From JAUMBM01 sp964441755 (lineage in GTDB: Bacteria > Bacteroidota > Bacteroidia > Chitinophagales > Saprospiraceae), in assembly GCA_964441755.1 (NCBI GenBank), contig CAYTVG010000001.1:62001-126000 (forward strand): a DNA stretch of 64,000 nt. Direction: 5' to 3'. Shown here in pieces: positions 45,742-54,695 of this stretch; the first letter of the stretch is position 1; every line of letters begins with the position of its first letter. Under the pieces are notes generated by a model that worked only from the letters and a program-made list of their open reading frames with translations, was not told the origin of the DNA and did not search any database. The position numbers and the translations under genes were made by a program.

Positions 45742-45794
45742 TAATTATGACCCAATAATAAATTTATTTTGGCAATCTTGATAGTGGAGGCATG

Positions 45795-45802
45795 TATCTT
45801 TG
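45795..45802 (+). promoter_or_regulatory. promoter of the PorT-like gene
   Basis: TATCTTTG, exact -7 box, 35 bp before ATG 45837. It excludes the apparent frame start at 45792. Confidence 0.6.
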
Positions 45803-45836
45803 TACTTGTTCATCATTTATTCACTCATTAAGAAAT

Positions 45837-46433
45837 ATGATGATGCGAATAGCTTTGCTCGTTGGAGCGCTACTTGTATGCAGTCTAGTTGTTGCTCAAA
45901 CCCCCAATGACCAAACCTTTCAAGCCTCCGCAATTGTAGGTTTTAATTTATCTCAGATTGATGGAGATAAGCTCAGCGGTTTTCATCAGCCGGGAGTAAA
46001 CGTCGGGGCAAAAGTCGACTTTTCGCTGTCTGAACGCTGGCGATTGGGCTTGGAAATGCTTTATAGTCAACAGGGTGCACGCAGAGTGTTCAACGATGAT
46101 CCCTCAGCATCGCTTGATAAGCTGAGACTCAATTTCGTTGAACTACCGCTGATGTTGCATTTCCGCGACTGGAAACTTCAAGCCGGAGCTGGTATCATTT
46201 ATCATCGTTTGATAAGCTTTTCTGCATCGGATGTCATAGGTGAAGATATTACAGATTTACAAAACTTCCGACCTGACATGTTTTCAATGGTATTTGGGTG
46301 CACTTTTGACCTCAAAAAGAGAATGGGCATAAATATTCAATGGTCAAAATCCCTAACAGACTTGCAGGCTGATCCCAACGCAGGCTCCTACATTGGGCGA
46401 AATATTTGCCTGCGCTGGCTATACCGTCTGTAA
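45837..46433 (+). CDS. PorT-family outer-membrane beta barrel
   Basis: Protein of 198 aa starting MMMRIALLV. Signal peptide about 1-20 (LVVAQ). The mature part is eight or so amphipathic strands, with motifs such as ASAIVGFNLSQIDGD, GVNVGAKVDFSLSERWRLGLEMLYSQQGAR and NFVELPLMLHFRDWKLQAGAG, the arrangement of outer-membrane beta-barrel proteins of the PorT/OMP_b-brl_2 sort. Ends in a strand. Function unknown; PorT itself is a T9SS component, but this is a general family match only. Confidence 0.8.
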   Translation: MMMRIALLVGALLVCSLVVAQTPNDQTFQASAIVGFNLSQIDGDKLSGFHQPGVNVGAKVDFSLSERWRLGLEMLYSQQGARRVFNDDPSASLDKLRLNFVELPLMLHFRDWKLQAGAGIIYHRLISFSASDVIGEDITDLQNFRPDMFSMVFGCTFDLKKRMGINIQWSKSLTDLQADPNAGSYIGRNICLRWLYRL

Positions 46434-46494
46434 AAAACAGACAGCCTGACCGTAAAAACCATCATCCGTACAGCATTTTCAAGTATTAACTGAT

Positions 46495-47832
46495 ATGAAA
46501 CTTTGGCAAAAAGACCAATCATTGGATAAGAGGATAGAAATGTTTACCGTGGGTCGTGACCAGGAAATGGATTTACGACTGGCACGTCTGGATATGCTTG
46601 GCTCAATAGCACACGGTCAGATGCTATCAGAGATCGGGTTGATTAGCGAGGATGAATTTGTAGCGCTCAGACGAGCACTACAAGAACTAATAAAGGAGGT
46701 TGAAGCTGGCAAATTTTCAATAGAACCTGGTGTTGAAGATATACATTCTCAGGTTGAACTATTATTGACCCGTAGTCTGGGGGATACTGGAAAGAAAATT
46801 CATGCTGCACGTTCGCGAAACGATCAGGTTCTGGTTGACCTGAGACTTTTTTTCAGAGAAGAAATTGCTCATATAGTCAGATCTACCCAAGAGATAATAA
46901 ATCAGCTGCTGCTACTTTCTGATAAACACAAGGGTGATTTAATGCCTGGCTATACGCACCTTCAGGTGGCCATGGTCTCAAGCTTTGGCTTATGGTTTGG
47001 CGCCTATGCAGAGACACTTGTTGATGATTTACGCCTGTGGACAGGAATTTATCATAGTATAAATCAAAATCCTCTGGGATCCGCAGCCGGCTATGGCTCT
47101 TCCTTTCCAATTAACAGACAGAGAACAACAGAATTGCTGGGATTTGAGGATCTCGCATACAACGTTGTTCATGCTCAAATGGGTAGAGGGAAATCAGAGA
47201 CTTTCATGGCATTTGGCGTAGCTGCACTGGCGCAAACGATGGGCAAGTTGGCAATGGATCTTTGCCTTTACAACAGCCAGAACTTTGGCTTTATAAGCCT
47301 ACCGGATGCGTTTACCACTGGCTCCAGTATTATGCCACACAAAAAAAATCCTGACCTTTTTGAATTATTAAGAGCCAGATGTAACCAACTGCAAAGTTTA
47401 CCTTCACAACTCGGCATTACGCTGGCAAATCTTCCCTCTGGTTATCACAGAGACTATCAACTCCTCAAAGAAATGATTTTCCCGGCGCTTGATAACCTCA
47501 AGGAGTGCCAGTCCATTCTGTTGTATGCACTCCCTCAATTACATATCAACAGCGACTTGCTGCAAGATGAAAAATACAATCTGCTATTTACGGTAGAGGC
47601 AGTAAACGAAGCTGTAGGTAACGGCATTCCATTTCGTGATGCATACCGACTTGTTGCAGCCCAGGTTGTCGAAGGAACATTCAACCCTTCCAGGGAACTT
47701 CACCATACACATGAAGGTAGTATGGGAAATCTTTGTAATGACAACATCAAACGAAAATCAGAAGAGGTTTTCAAGCAGTTTACATTCGATCAATGGGAGT
47801 CCCGACTTAACACCCTGGCCGGGAAGGTATAG
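46495..47832 (+). CDS. argH: argininosuccinate lyase
   Basis: Protein of 445 aa. It splits argininosuccinate to arginine and fumarate. Fumarase/aspartase superfamily: SRNDQVLVDLRLF (about 106-118), PGYTHLQVA with the catalytic-site His, and the signature GSSIMPHKKNPD (about 276-287). Slightly short at the C-terminus compared with E. coli (457 aa), but all superfamily blocks are present. Same strand as the argE-like gene with the barrel gene between them. Cytosolic, usually tetrameric. Confidence 0.96.
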   Translation: MKLWQKDQSLDKRIEMFTVGRDQEMDLRLARLDMLGSIAHGQMLSEIGLISEDEFVALRRALQELIKEVEAGKFSIEPGVEDIHSQVELLLTRSLGDTGKKIHAARSRNDQVLVDLRLFFREEIAHIVRSTQEIINQLLLLSDKHKGDLMPGYTHLQVAMVSSFGLWFGAYAETLVDDLRLWTGIYHSINQNPLGSAAGYGSSFPINRQRTTELLGFEDLAYNVVHAQMGRGKSETFMAFGVAALAQTMGKLAMDLCLYNSQNFGFISLPDAFTTGSSIMPHKKNPDLFELLRARCNQLQSLPSQLGITLANLPSGYHRDYQLLKEMIFPALDNLKECQSILLYALPQLHINSDLLQDEKYNLLFTVEAVNEAVGNGIPFRDAYRLVAAQVVEGTFNPSRELHHTHEGSMGNLCNDNIKRKSEEVFKQFTFDQWESRLNTLAGKV

Positions 47833-47945
47833 CAAGCAGCTGCAGATAATTGCATCTTGCAGATAATTCATTGGCATATAGATCGCTAATTTGTAAATTG
47901 CCTGCCAAAAAGATATCACTTAACCGTCGAATACACCAAAGAATA

Positions 47946-49202
47946 ATGAAATACGACAGTATTCAGCTAAAAGAGGTCGTTGAGCAGTATACTCTAGAGC
48001 AACTTGATTATTTGCTGGCACTTCACTTTCACTACCATGCGAATCCGGAGTTGTCTCTTAAAGAGTATAATACTTCCAAACGCCAGGCAGAAGAATATGC
48101 AAAAGCTGGTTGTGATGAAGTAATGATTATTGCTGAGACTGGAGTAGTAGGGATTATCCGCAATGGTGAAGGTCCTGTAGTATTGTTCAGAAATGATCAT
48201 GATGCCCTTCCTATACAGGAAGAAAATGAGGTGGCCTATAAAAGTAAGGTTGCTGGTGTAGGTCATTTATGTGGGCACTCGATGGTACCAGCCATCTCCA
48301 TAGGTTTGGCTAAACAACTGATCGCACACAAATCTTATTGGAACGGTACGGTTGTATTAGTTAGCCAACTGGGCGAAGAGGGCGCTGACGGTGCAAGAAA
48401 AATGATTGAAGGAGGCCTTTTCTCACAAATTCCTGCACCTGATATGGCCTTAGCATGGCATTGCAGCCCAACATTAGCTGGCGGGAAAGTTGGCATAAGG
48501 CCAGGTCCTGCTATGGCACTCACTGCACATCCGGAAATTATCGTTAAAGGACTTGGCGGTCACGGAGGATATCCTTCTACGACTAAAGACCCTGTGGTAC
48601 TGGCGGCAGCCATCATTCTTAGGTTGCAAACCATTGTAAGCCGTGAAATAAATCCAATAGAGCCGGCTGTAGTGACGGTTGGATCAGTAGTTACCAACAC
48701 GCAAAAAGGTTCTGTTATACCTTCAGAGGTTCACCTAAAGCTTACCGTAAGATGTTTCTCAGAAGCTGTCTATCTGCAGATAATGGCAGCAGTGGAACGA
48801 ATTTGCAAGGGAGAGGCAATAGCTTCAGGACTTGACGAATCGTTGTTTCCCGTAATTCTTCCCTACCCTAGGTATACCAAACCTGTGATTAATGATCCGG
48901 CACTGTGCAACCGGTTAGAGGCAATATTTAAGAGATACTTGGGAGATCAAGCCGTCTTAGAGGAGCCACCCTATACATTCGGTGAAGATTTTGCCTACTT
49001 TGACGATAATGGTCGTATACCCATCGCATTCCTTTGGCTTGGATCGGTAGATCCAGAGAAATTTGATGCTGATGGAAGGCCCAAATGTCACCTGGAACCC
49101 CTGCACTCACCAAAATTTTTGCCACATCCGACGACCACACTTACGACGGGCGTTAATGCCATGACAATAGCATTATTAGACATAATGGCAGCCAATGCCT
49201 AA
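47946..49202 (+). CDS. M20D amidohydrolase (IAA-amino-acid hydrolase/AbgA-like)
   Basis: Protein of 418 aa from ATG 47946 (MKYDSIQLKEV); longer frames have no homology. HANPELSLKEYNTS, VLFRNDHDALPI, GVGHLCGHSMVPA, LVSQLGEEGADGARKMIEGG and the dimerisation stretch VKGLGGHGGYPSTTKDPV are the HipO/IAA-hydrolase signature with its metal-ligand Cys (LCGH). These enzymes split N-acyl or N-aminobenzoyl amino acids. The next gene, 10 bp downstream, is a YfcC/AbgT-type carrier, so transport and hydrolysis of the same amidated substrate are probably coupled. Confidence 0.9.
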   Translation: MKYDSIQLKEVVEQYTLEQLDYLLALHFHYHANPELSLKEYNTSKRQAEEYAKAGCDEVMIIAETGVVGIIRNGEGPVVLFRNDHDALPIQEENEVAYKSKVAGVGHLCGHSMVPAISIGLAKQLIAHKSYWNGTVVLVSQLGEEGADGARKMIEGGLFSQIPAPDMALAWHCSPTLAGGKVGIRPGPAMALTAHPEIIVKGLGGHGGYPSTTKDPVVLAAAIILRLQTIVSREINPIEPAVVTVGSVVTNTQKGSVIPSEVHLKLTVRCFSEAVYLQIMAAVERICKGEAIASGLDESLFPVILPYPRYTKPVINDPALCNRLEAIFKRYLGDQAVLEEPPYTFGEDFAYFDDNGRIPIAFLWLGSVDPEKFDADGRPKCHLEPLHSPKFLPHPTTTLTTGVNAMTIALLDIMAANA

Positions 49203-49212
49203 AGCAATATAA

Positions 49213-50625
49213 ATGAATATTCATAAATGGCAAGGTCACAGTAAATGGTACCAATATATCCCACATCCGGTAGTCATTCTCTTCGGGATGTTAATTTTGG
49301 CCACTTTACTTACCCATTTAATACCTGCGGGTGAATTTAGCAGAGAGCTCATAGATGGACGGGAAAAGGTCATTCCTGGCTCTTATAGGCAGGTTAATGC
49401 CACACCTATAGGTTTGCTTTCAATGTTTATGGCGCTGCCTGTTGGTTTCAAGACTGCAAGCGACATTGTATATATCGTATTAGCCAGTGGAATAATGTTT
49501 GGTTTTTTGGAAAAATCAGGTGCAATTGAAAATGCTGTAGGTGCGGCCGTCAAGAGACTTGGAGGTAATAAAAGAATGGCCCTTGTTGTACTCATGACTT
49601 ATGTTTTTGGAAGTTTGGGGGTATTCGTCGGTTATGAAAATAACATTGCCCTAATTCCTATTGCAGCCGTCCTTAGTATCGCCATAGGGGGAGATTTGTT
49701 ATTGGCCGCAGGTATTGCTGTAGGTGGTGTCACGATTGGATTCGCTCTTTCTCCCGTAAATGCCTACACCATTGGTACTGGTCACAAAATAGCGGAATTA
49801 CCGCTGTTTTCAGGTGCCTGGCTACGAACGATCCTTTGTTTTTCGGGATTATCCATGCTCGCATGGCACAATGTGAGCTACTTTAAAAAGATACTGGCAA
49901 ACCCGGAAGCAAGCCTTGTAAAAGACATTAATATACAAGGATTTACATTATCAAAACCTTTAGCCGACTATAGGCTGGGCAGAAAAGATGGCATTGCATT
50001 TAGTCTCTTTCTTGCCGGAATGGCTTACATGCTGTATGCGGTATTTAATTTCCAATGGTATCTAAATGAAATCTCTGCATTTTTCTGCCTCATGGCATTG
50101 GTCATTGGACTTACAACCCGACTAAGTGCTGGTGAGTTTGGGGAAGTAATGCTAAGTTCTGTGGGGAAAGTAGCACCCGGAGCCTTTATGGTTGGATTCG
50201 CAACTTCGATCAAAGTTGTCATTGAACAGGGACATATTAATGACACTATTGCTCATACATTTTCTTCTCAGCTGAGTGGACTATCCTTGTATGCCTCGGC
50301 ACTGGCTATGTTAGTCGGACAATCAGCAATGAATTTCTTGATTCCTTCCGGAAGCGGGCAGGCACTTGCAACATTGCCCATATTAGTACCGGTTGGTGAA
50401 GTATTGGGTTTGACTAGACAAACAGTGGTACTAATATTCCAACTAGGTGACGGCATAACAAATTTGATAAATCCTGCTCTCGGGGGTCTTGTCGCAATGT
50501 TAGGGATGTGTAGGATACCATTTGACAGATGGCTTAGATATATAAGCCAGTTGTTCTTTTATATTTTTTTGCTCGCTTGTGTAGTCATCCTGGTCAGTGT
50601 AAAGATTAATTATGGACCTTTCTAG
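49213..50625 (+). CDS. YfcC/DcuC-type transporter
   Basis: Protein of 470 aa with about 12 membrane helices. PHPVVILFGMLILATLLTHLIPAGEF at the N-terminus, GVFVGYENNIALIPIAA, GVTIGFALSPVNAYTIGTGHKIAELPL and GQSAMNFLIPSGSGQALATLPI match the YfcC family (PF03606-like ion transporter superfamily). Characterised relatives move C4-dicarboxylates, arginine/ornithine or aminobenzoyl-glutamate. Operon with the M20D hydrolase suggests uptake of an acylated amino acid or dipeptide. A TTTCTAGG/CCTAGAAA hairpin spans the stop (50619-50639). Confidence 0.82.
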   Translation: MNIHKWQGHSKWYQYIPHPVVILFGMLILATLLTHLIPAGEFSRELIDGREKVIPGSYRQVNATPIGLLSMFMALPVGFKTASDIVYIVLASGIMFGFLEKSGAIENAVGAAVKRLGGNKRMALVVLMTYVFGSLGVFVGYENNIALIPIAAVLSIAIGGDLLLAAGIAVGGVTIGFALSPVNAYTIGTGHKIAELPLFSGAWLRTILCFSGLSMLAWHNVSYFKKILANPEASLVKDINIQGFTLSKPLADYRLGRKDGIAFSLFLAGMAYMLYAVFNFQWYLNEISAFFCLMALVIGLTTRLSAGEFGEVMLSSVGKVAPGAFMVGFATSIKVVIEQGHINDTIAHTFSSQLSGLSLYASALAMLVGQSAMNFLIPSGSGQALATLPILVPVGEVLGLTRQTVVLIFQLGDGITNLINPALGGLVAMLGMCRIPFDRWLRYISQLFFYIFLLACVVILVSVKINYGPF

Positions 50626-50769
50626 GTAAATCCTAGAAATTGGATTCCATCTGGACCAGAAAAATACACCTTGGTACTAATCAATGGTGTGTGGAACTAT
50701 TATAGGATGTAAATTTATTGAGCAAGTGACTTATGCTGAGAAATATTTTCATTAATGCCTGAAAAACAT

Positions 50770-50777
50770 TACCTTTG
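50770..50777 (+). promoter_or_regulatory. rpsA promoter
   Basis: TACCTTTG followed by C, exact -7 box; the -33 position reads TTT. Leader about 55 nt to ATG 50835. Confidence 0.65.
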
Positions 50778-50834
50778 CGCCGCAATTATTAATTGTTTAA
50801 CCAGAGACATTCTTTCAATGTCAAACTTAACATC

Positions 50835-52856
50835 ATGTCAGAGAACGAAGAACTGAAGGATTCTCCGGTAAATCCGGAGGAAATTACGGATGCAACCGCT
50901 TCAGAATCCACTGAAAATCAGGAAACTGAAGAGGAGATTGATGCTCCCAAAGCTGTTGTCATCAAAAAATCCGAGCTGATTGAAGAACCAGCTGCAGCAG
51001 AGGAAGAAGAAGAGGAAGAGGACGATATTGACTTACTTCCCGGAGACTCCTCACCTGTGACCGGAGATGGACACAGCGATTTTAACTGGAACATCGGAAA
51101 GCGCAGCATGGCTGCTTACTCGCCAGATGAAGTTAAAAGTTATCTCGATGCTTACGACAATTCAATGCGTGCCATTGAAGAGTTCGAAATCGTCGGTGGA
51201 AGAGTAACCGCCGTTACAGGTGGTGATGTCGTCCTTGATCTGAATTCCAAATCAGACGGACTCATACCTCTTTCAGAATTTAGGGATATGCCTAACCTGA
51301 AAGTAGGTGATATCATTGAAGTGTATGTAGAGCAACAGGAAGATGCCCGCGGTCAGCTGGTGCTGTCACGTCGTAAAGCAAAACTGCTACGTGCGTGGGA
51401 TCGTATCCGCGACAGCTACGAAAATGGTACCGTTATTACGGGTACCGTTATCAGCAAAACCAAAGGTGGTCTTATTGTTGATTGTAGCGGTCTCGAGACT
51501 TTCTTGCCTGGCTCACAGATTGATATTAAGCCAATCATCGATTACGATGCCTACGTGGGCAAGACGATGGAGTTCAAGGTTGTCAAAATTAATGAGACAA
51601 TCAAAAACGCTGTTGTTTCACACAAGGCTCTTATTGAGAGTGATTTGGCTGAGCAGCGTGAGGCAATTATCGCCAGCCTGGAGCGTGGTCAGGTATTGGA
51701 AGGACTTGTTAAAAACATTACCGATTTCGGTGCTTTCCTCGATCTTGGCGGAGTAGATGGTCTGTTGTACATCACAGATATTAGCTGGGGACGTATCAGC
51801 CATCCATCCGAGGTGCTCCATCTCAATATGAAGATCAATGTGGTAGTGCTTGATTTTGATGAGAACAAAAAGCGTATTTCTCTTGGTCTTAAGCAACTCC
51901 AGCCACATCCATGGGAGGTGCTCAACGCAACTATCAAAGAGGGATCAACGGTTAAGGGTAAAATTGTCAATATTGAGGACTATGGTGCTTTCCTCGAAAT
52001 ACAGCCAGGTGTTGAAGGCTTGATCCACGTATCTGAAGTTAGCTGGAGTAACCAGCCTATCAACGCACGTGAGTACTTCAAACTTGGACAGGAATACGAG
52101 GCCCGGGTTGTGACAATTGATCGTGAGGATCGCAAAATGTCGCTCTCCATCAAGCAGCTGTCTCAGGATCCTTGGGAAAACATCGAGGCTAAATATCCTG
52201 TAGCAAGCCGCCACACAGGTATTGTCAAGAATTTGACTCCCTACGGCGTCTTCGTCGAGCTGGAAGAAGGTATCGGTGGAATGGTTCACATCAGTGACCT
52301 TTCATGGATCAAGCGATATGGCCACCCGTCTGAATTTACTAAAGTAGGTGCCAACATCGACATCATTATCCTCGAGATTGATAAAGAAAGCCGCAAACTT
52401 TCTTTGGGTCACAAACAGCTCGAAGAAAACCCATGGGATACCTTCGAAACTGTATTCCCAGTCGGCTCTTATCACGAAGCAACTATCCTTCGTAAAGACG
52501 ACAGGGGAGCGATCGTTCAGCTACCTTATGGCCTTGAGGCGTATGCCCCACTGAAGCATATCCGGAAAGAGGACAATACCTATGCTAATGTCGATGAGTC
52601 AATCACAGTAAAGGTTATTGAATTCAACAGAGATGATAAGCGAATTTTAGTGAGTCATCTCCGATATCTTGAGGATATTCGCCGTGAAGCGGATGAGCAG
52701 GTAAAGAAAGAACGCACAGAGGAGCGTAAGCGCACAACACAGGCTGTGAAGAAACAGCAGTCCAATTTGGAACGTGACACGCTTGGCGATTTGGGTGTTT
52801 TCAGCCAACTCAAAGAGCAGCTTGCTGAAAATGACGATGATAACAAAGACAGCTAA
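50835..52856 (+). CDS. rpsA: 30S ribosomal protein S1
   Basis: Protein of 673 aa from ATG 50835 (MSENEELKD); a TTG-like frame start at 50793 lies just after the promoter. A long acidic N-terminal extension of about 90 aa (AAAEEEEEEEDDIDLLPGD) precedes six S1/OB repeats. The clearest repeats are LEGLVKNITDFGAFLDLGGVDGLLY, VKGKIVNIEDYGAFLEIQPGVEGLIHVSE and HTGIVKNLTPYGVFVELEEGIGGMVH. Length exceeds E. coli S1 (557 aa), mostly through this extension. In a phylum with few Shine-Dalgarno sites, S1 is expected to matter for mRNA loading. Strong terminator follows. Confidence 0.96.
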   Translation: MSENEELKDSPVNPEEITDATASESTENQETEEEIDAPKAVVIKKSELIEEPAAAEEEEEEEDDIDLLPGDSSPVTGDGHSDFNWNIGKRSMAAYSPDEVKSYLDAYDNSMRAIEEFEIVGGRVTAVTGGDVVLDLNSKSDGLIPLSEFRDMPNLKVGDIIEVYVEQQEDARGQLVLSRRKAKLLRAWDRIRDSYENGTVITGTVISKTKGGLIVDCSGLETFLPGSQIDIKPIIDYDAYVGKTMEFKVVKINETIKNAVVSHKALIESDLAEQREAIIASLERGQVLEGLVKNITDFGAFLDLGGVDGLLYITDISWGRISHPSEVLHLNMKINVVVLDFDENKKRISLGLKQLQPHPWEVLNATIKEGSTVKGKIVNIEDYGAFLEIQPGVEGLIHVSEVSWSNQPINAREYFKLGQEYEARVVTIDREDRKMSLSIKQLSQDPWENIEAKYPVASRHTGIVKNLTPYGVFVELEEGIGGMVHISDLSWIKRYGHPSEFTKVGANIDIIILEIDKESRKLSLGHKQLEENPWDTFETVFPVGSYHEATILRKDDRGAIVQLPYGLEAYAPLKHIRKEDNTYANVDESITVKVIEFNRDDKRILVSHLRYLEDIRREADEQVKKERTEERKRTTQAVKKQQSNLERDTLGDLGVFSQLKEQLAENDDDNKDS

Positions 52857-52882
52857 TTTATTGTTGTCCTAATAATAACGAT

Positions 52883-52920
52883 GAAGGGCTCCTCAAGTAA
52901 TTGATGGAGCCCTTCCTATT
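52883..52920 (+). terminator. rpsA terminator
   Basis: GAAGGGCTCC/GGAGCCCTTC 10-bp stem with an inner TCAA/TTGA stem, followed by CTATTTTATT. Confidence 0.85.
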
Positions 52921-52965
52921 TTATTCCTAACTTAACTTTGCCCTTAAGGAGAGAAAGGGAGAGTT

Positions 52966-53403
52966 TTAGCTCTTTTTCTTATCATCATCATCTTCTTCTT
53001 CCTCCTCTTCGTCAAAATCATCGTAAAAATCATCCTCCTCAAAGAAATCATCGCCTTCCTCATCATCTTCTTCAGCGACGGAATCCACTACTTCTTTGTG
53101 AAAAGTATATTCGAGCATCTCTTGAAATAAACTCCAACTTAAGGGATTTGGCCAGAGTGACTCATCCTCGCACCAATTTTCCATAACATACACGAAGATG
53201 TCATGAAAATTTTCTTCTAACCAGGCCTGAGCCTCCTGTGTAGACTCAAAGTCCGGAATTAGAAAAATTTCAAGCGAATCGTTCGAAATCTCCATTTCCA
53301 GTTCAATTTGATCCTCTGGATAAACAGAATTTACCCACTCGATCAGCGATGCTTTTGGTCTAATCACCAATGCATTGCGGTTGATAGAAAATAAATCTGG
53401 CAT
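52966..53403 (-). CDS. conserved hypothetical protein with very acidic C-terminus
   Basis: Protein of 145 aa from ATG 53403 (MPDLFSINRNALVIRPK), where the recalled family begins; the frame extends to 53460. The N-terminal 105 residues look folded (ASLIEWVNSVYPEDQIELEMEI; STQEAQAWLEENFHDIFVYVMENWCEDESLWP). The last 38 residues are nearly all Asp/Glu/Phe/Tyr followed by KKKS. Function unknown; similar proteins occur in other Bacteroidota as far as I recall. Convergent with rpsA. Confidence 0.78.
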   Translation of the reverse strand: MPDLFSINRNALVIRPKASLIEWVNSVYPEDQIELEMEISNDSLEIFLIPDFESTQEAQAWLEENFHDIFVYVMENWCEDESLWPNPLSWSLFQEMLEYTFHKEVVDSVAEEDDEEGDDFFEEDDFYDDFDEEEEEEDDDDKKKS

Positions 53404-53519
53404 GGCTACAGGTAAATTTGTGTACGTATATTGGTTTAACGACCTAATTAGTACAGGCATTTGTTAAGTTGAGGCAATAATTACTATCGCATCTCTTACA
53501 GTCTGCCCTAGGTCTAAAA

Positions 53520-53527
53520 CAAAAGTA
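53520..53527 (-). promoter_or_regulatory. candidate promoter of the acidic protein gene
   Basis: Minus-strand TACTTTTG fits TAnnTTTG, 117 bp before ATG 53403; no -33 TTG at the right distance. Confidence 0.4.
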
Positions 53528-53634
53528 GTGCTTTTTTACAAACCACGGCAGCTATCTTATGAATAAACCCATTGTTCAAATTATGGCAATAGCATTTACT
53601 CGTAAATGACTCTATTGATTATATAACTAAACTG

Positions 53635-54462
53635 TTAAGCATCATACTTATACAATTCAAGACTTTCGATTAAATGAATAAGTTTAGCATCATAGCTTCT
53701 ATCCGTTGCATACCCCGCCCTTCGTAAGCCTCTTGCCCAACCTTTGTAATCATTCCGGGATAAGCTGTACAAAGATCTATATCTAGGCTTTTTAAGCAAC
53801 GCGCTGTGCGCCTGAAAACTTTCCGCTACACTCGAAAATTTTCTAAAAAAATCCTTGTGAGAATCGTCAGAGAAATTGGTGCAATGACCCTTTTTACACG
53901 AATTTGAAAAACACTTTATACCAAAATGGTTATTGTTTTCTTTTGCCAACCGACTGCTGCCAATGTTGCTTTCTAAAAGACCTTGCGCCAATGTAATGCT
54001 TGCAGGTATTCCGTGTTTGCGCATTTGCTCCCTGGCAAGAGGTGCATACGCACTGATATAAGCCATTTGGCGCTCTCGAACTGAACCGCTGAATACGACA
54101 ACTTTACTCCTTGTCGATCTTGCCGGAATAGCCGTTGATTGTCTTGCAACAGCTCTTCTTTCTCTTCTGCCTCCATCCAAATGGGACACATTCTCAGGTT
54201 TTGATTGAGGTACCTCCTCAACATCGAAACTGCCCAGTTCCACTAAAGATTGATCAGCAAAACTCTCAACATCGACCTCCTCAGTAATAGAGATTTCATC
54301 AGTTTCGTGGCTGATACCTATTTGCATGATGTCTTGGTTGTACATCCAAATAAACATTGCAATCAAAATCATCTGTAACCAGTACCTCTTCACGAGCGAG
54401 TATACTATTAACAGTTTAGAGTAGTCCAAACTGCCCAATTTGTCATTGTAGCTATTTTTCAT
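53635..54462 (-). CDS. membrane-anchored glucosaminidase (FlgJ/LytD-type)
   Basis: Protein of 275 aa. Short cytosolic N-terminus, one TM helix (about 26-42, YWLQMILIAMFIWMYNQ), a Ser/Arg-rich linker (about 95-125), then the glucosaminidase domain (about 130-272). The catalytic Glu is in ITLAQGLLESNIGSSRLA, with NNHFGIKC and the C-terminal RAGYATDRSYDAKLI. It should cut peptidoglycan glycan strands in the periplasm, in remodelling or daughter-cell separation. No SH3 or LysM binding domain is attached. Own promoter at 54495-54502. Confidence 0.9.
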   Translation of the reverse strand: MKNSYNDKLGSLDYSKLLIVYSLVKRYWLQMILIAMFIWMYNQDIMQIGISHETDEISITEEVDVESFADQSLVELGSFDVEEVPQSKPENVSHLDGGRRERRAVARQSTAIPARSTRSKVVVFSGSVRERQMAYISAYAPLAREQMRKHGIPASITLAQGLLESNIGSSRLAKENNNHFGIKCFSNSCKKGHCTNFSDDSHKDFFRKFSSVAESFQAHSALLKKPRYRSLYSLSRNDYKGWARGLRRAGYATDRSYDAKLIHLIESLELYKYDA

Positions 54463-54494
54463 ATCAAGTCTACTTACTTTTTGGATTAGCTACA

Positions 54495-54502
54495 CAAATG
54501 TA
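54495..54502 (-). promoter_or_regulatory. promoter of the glucosaminidase gene
   Basis: Minus-strand TACATTTG, exact match, 32 bp before ATG 54462; no TTG at -33. Confidence 0.6.
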
Positions 54503-54695
54503 AGTATTTGTTTTTATATTTTAATAAAAATATAAATTGTTTTAAAAAAGCATTATTTAATGCCATTTTAATTTGATTTTAATTATTGTATAGAGGCATT
54601 CATCGAAATTTGCATTTCAATACAACAACTGAACCTGATTCCCGCTATACCAATGACAAACTTTGTATGATTTCATATTACCAAAAACTAAATTC

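Noticed and set aside
52933..52940. TAACTTTG promoter box on the plus strand after rpsA
   Set aside because: No TTG at -33, directly behind the rpsA terminator, and no plus-strand gene follows before 54.6 kb; an antisense transcript is possible but unsupported.
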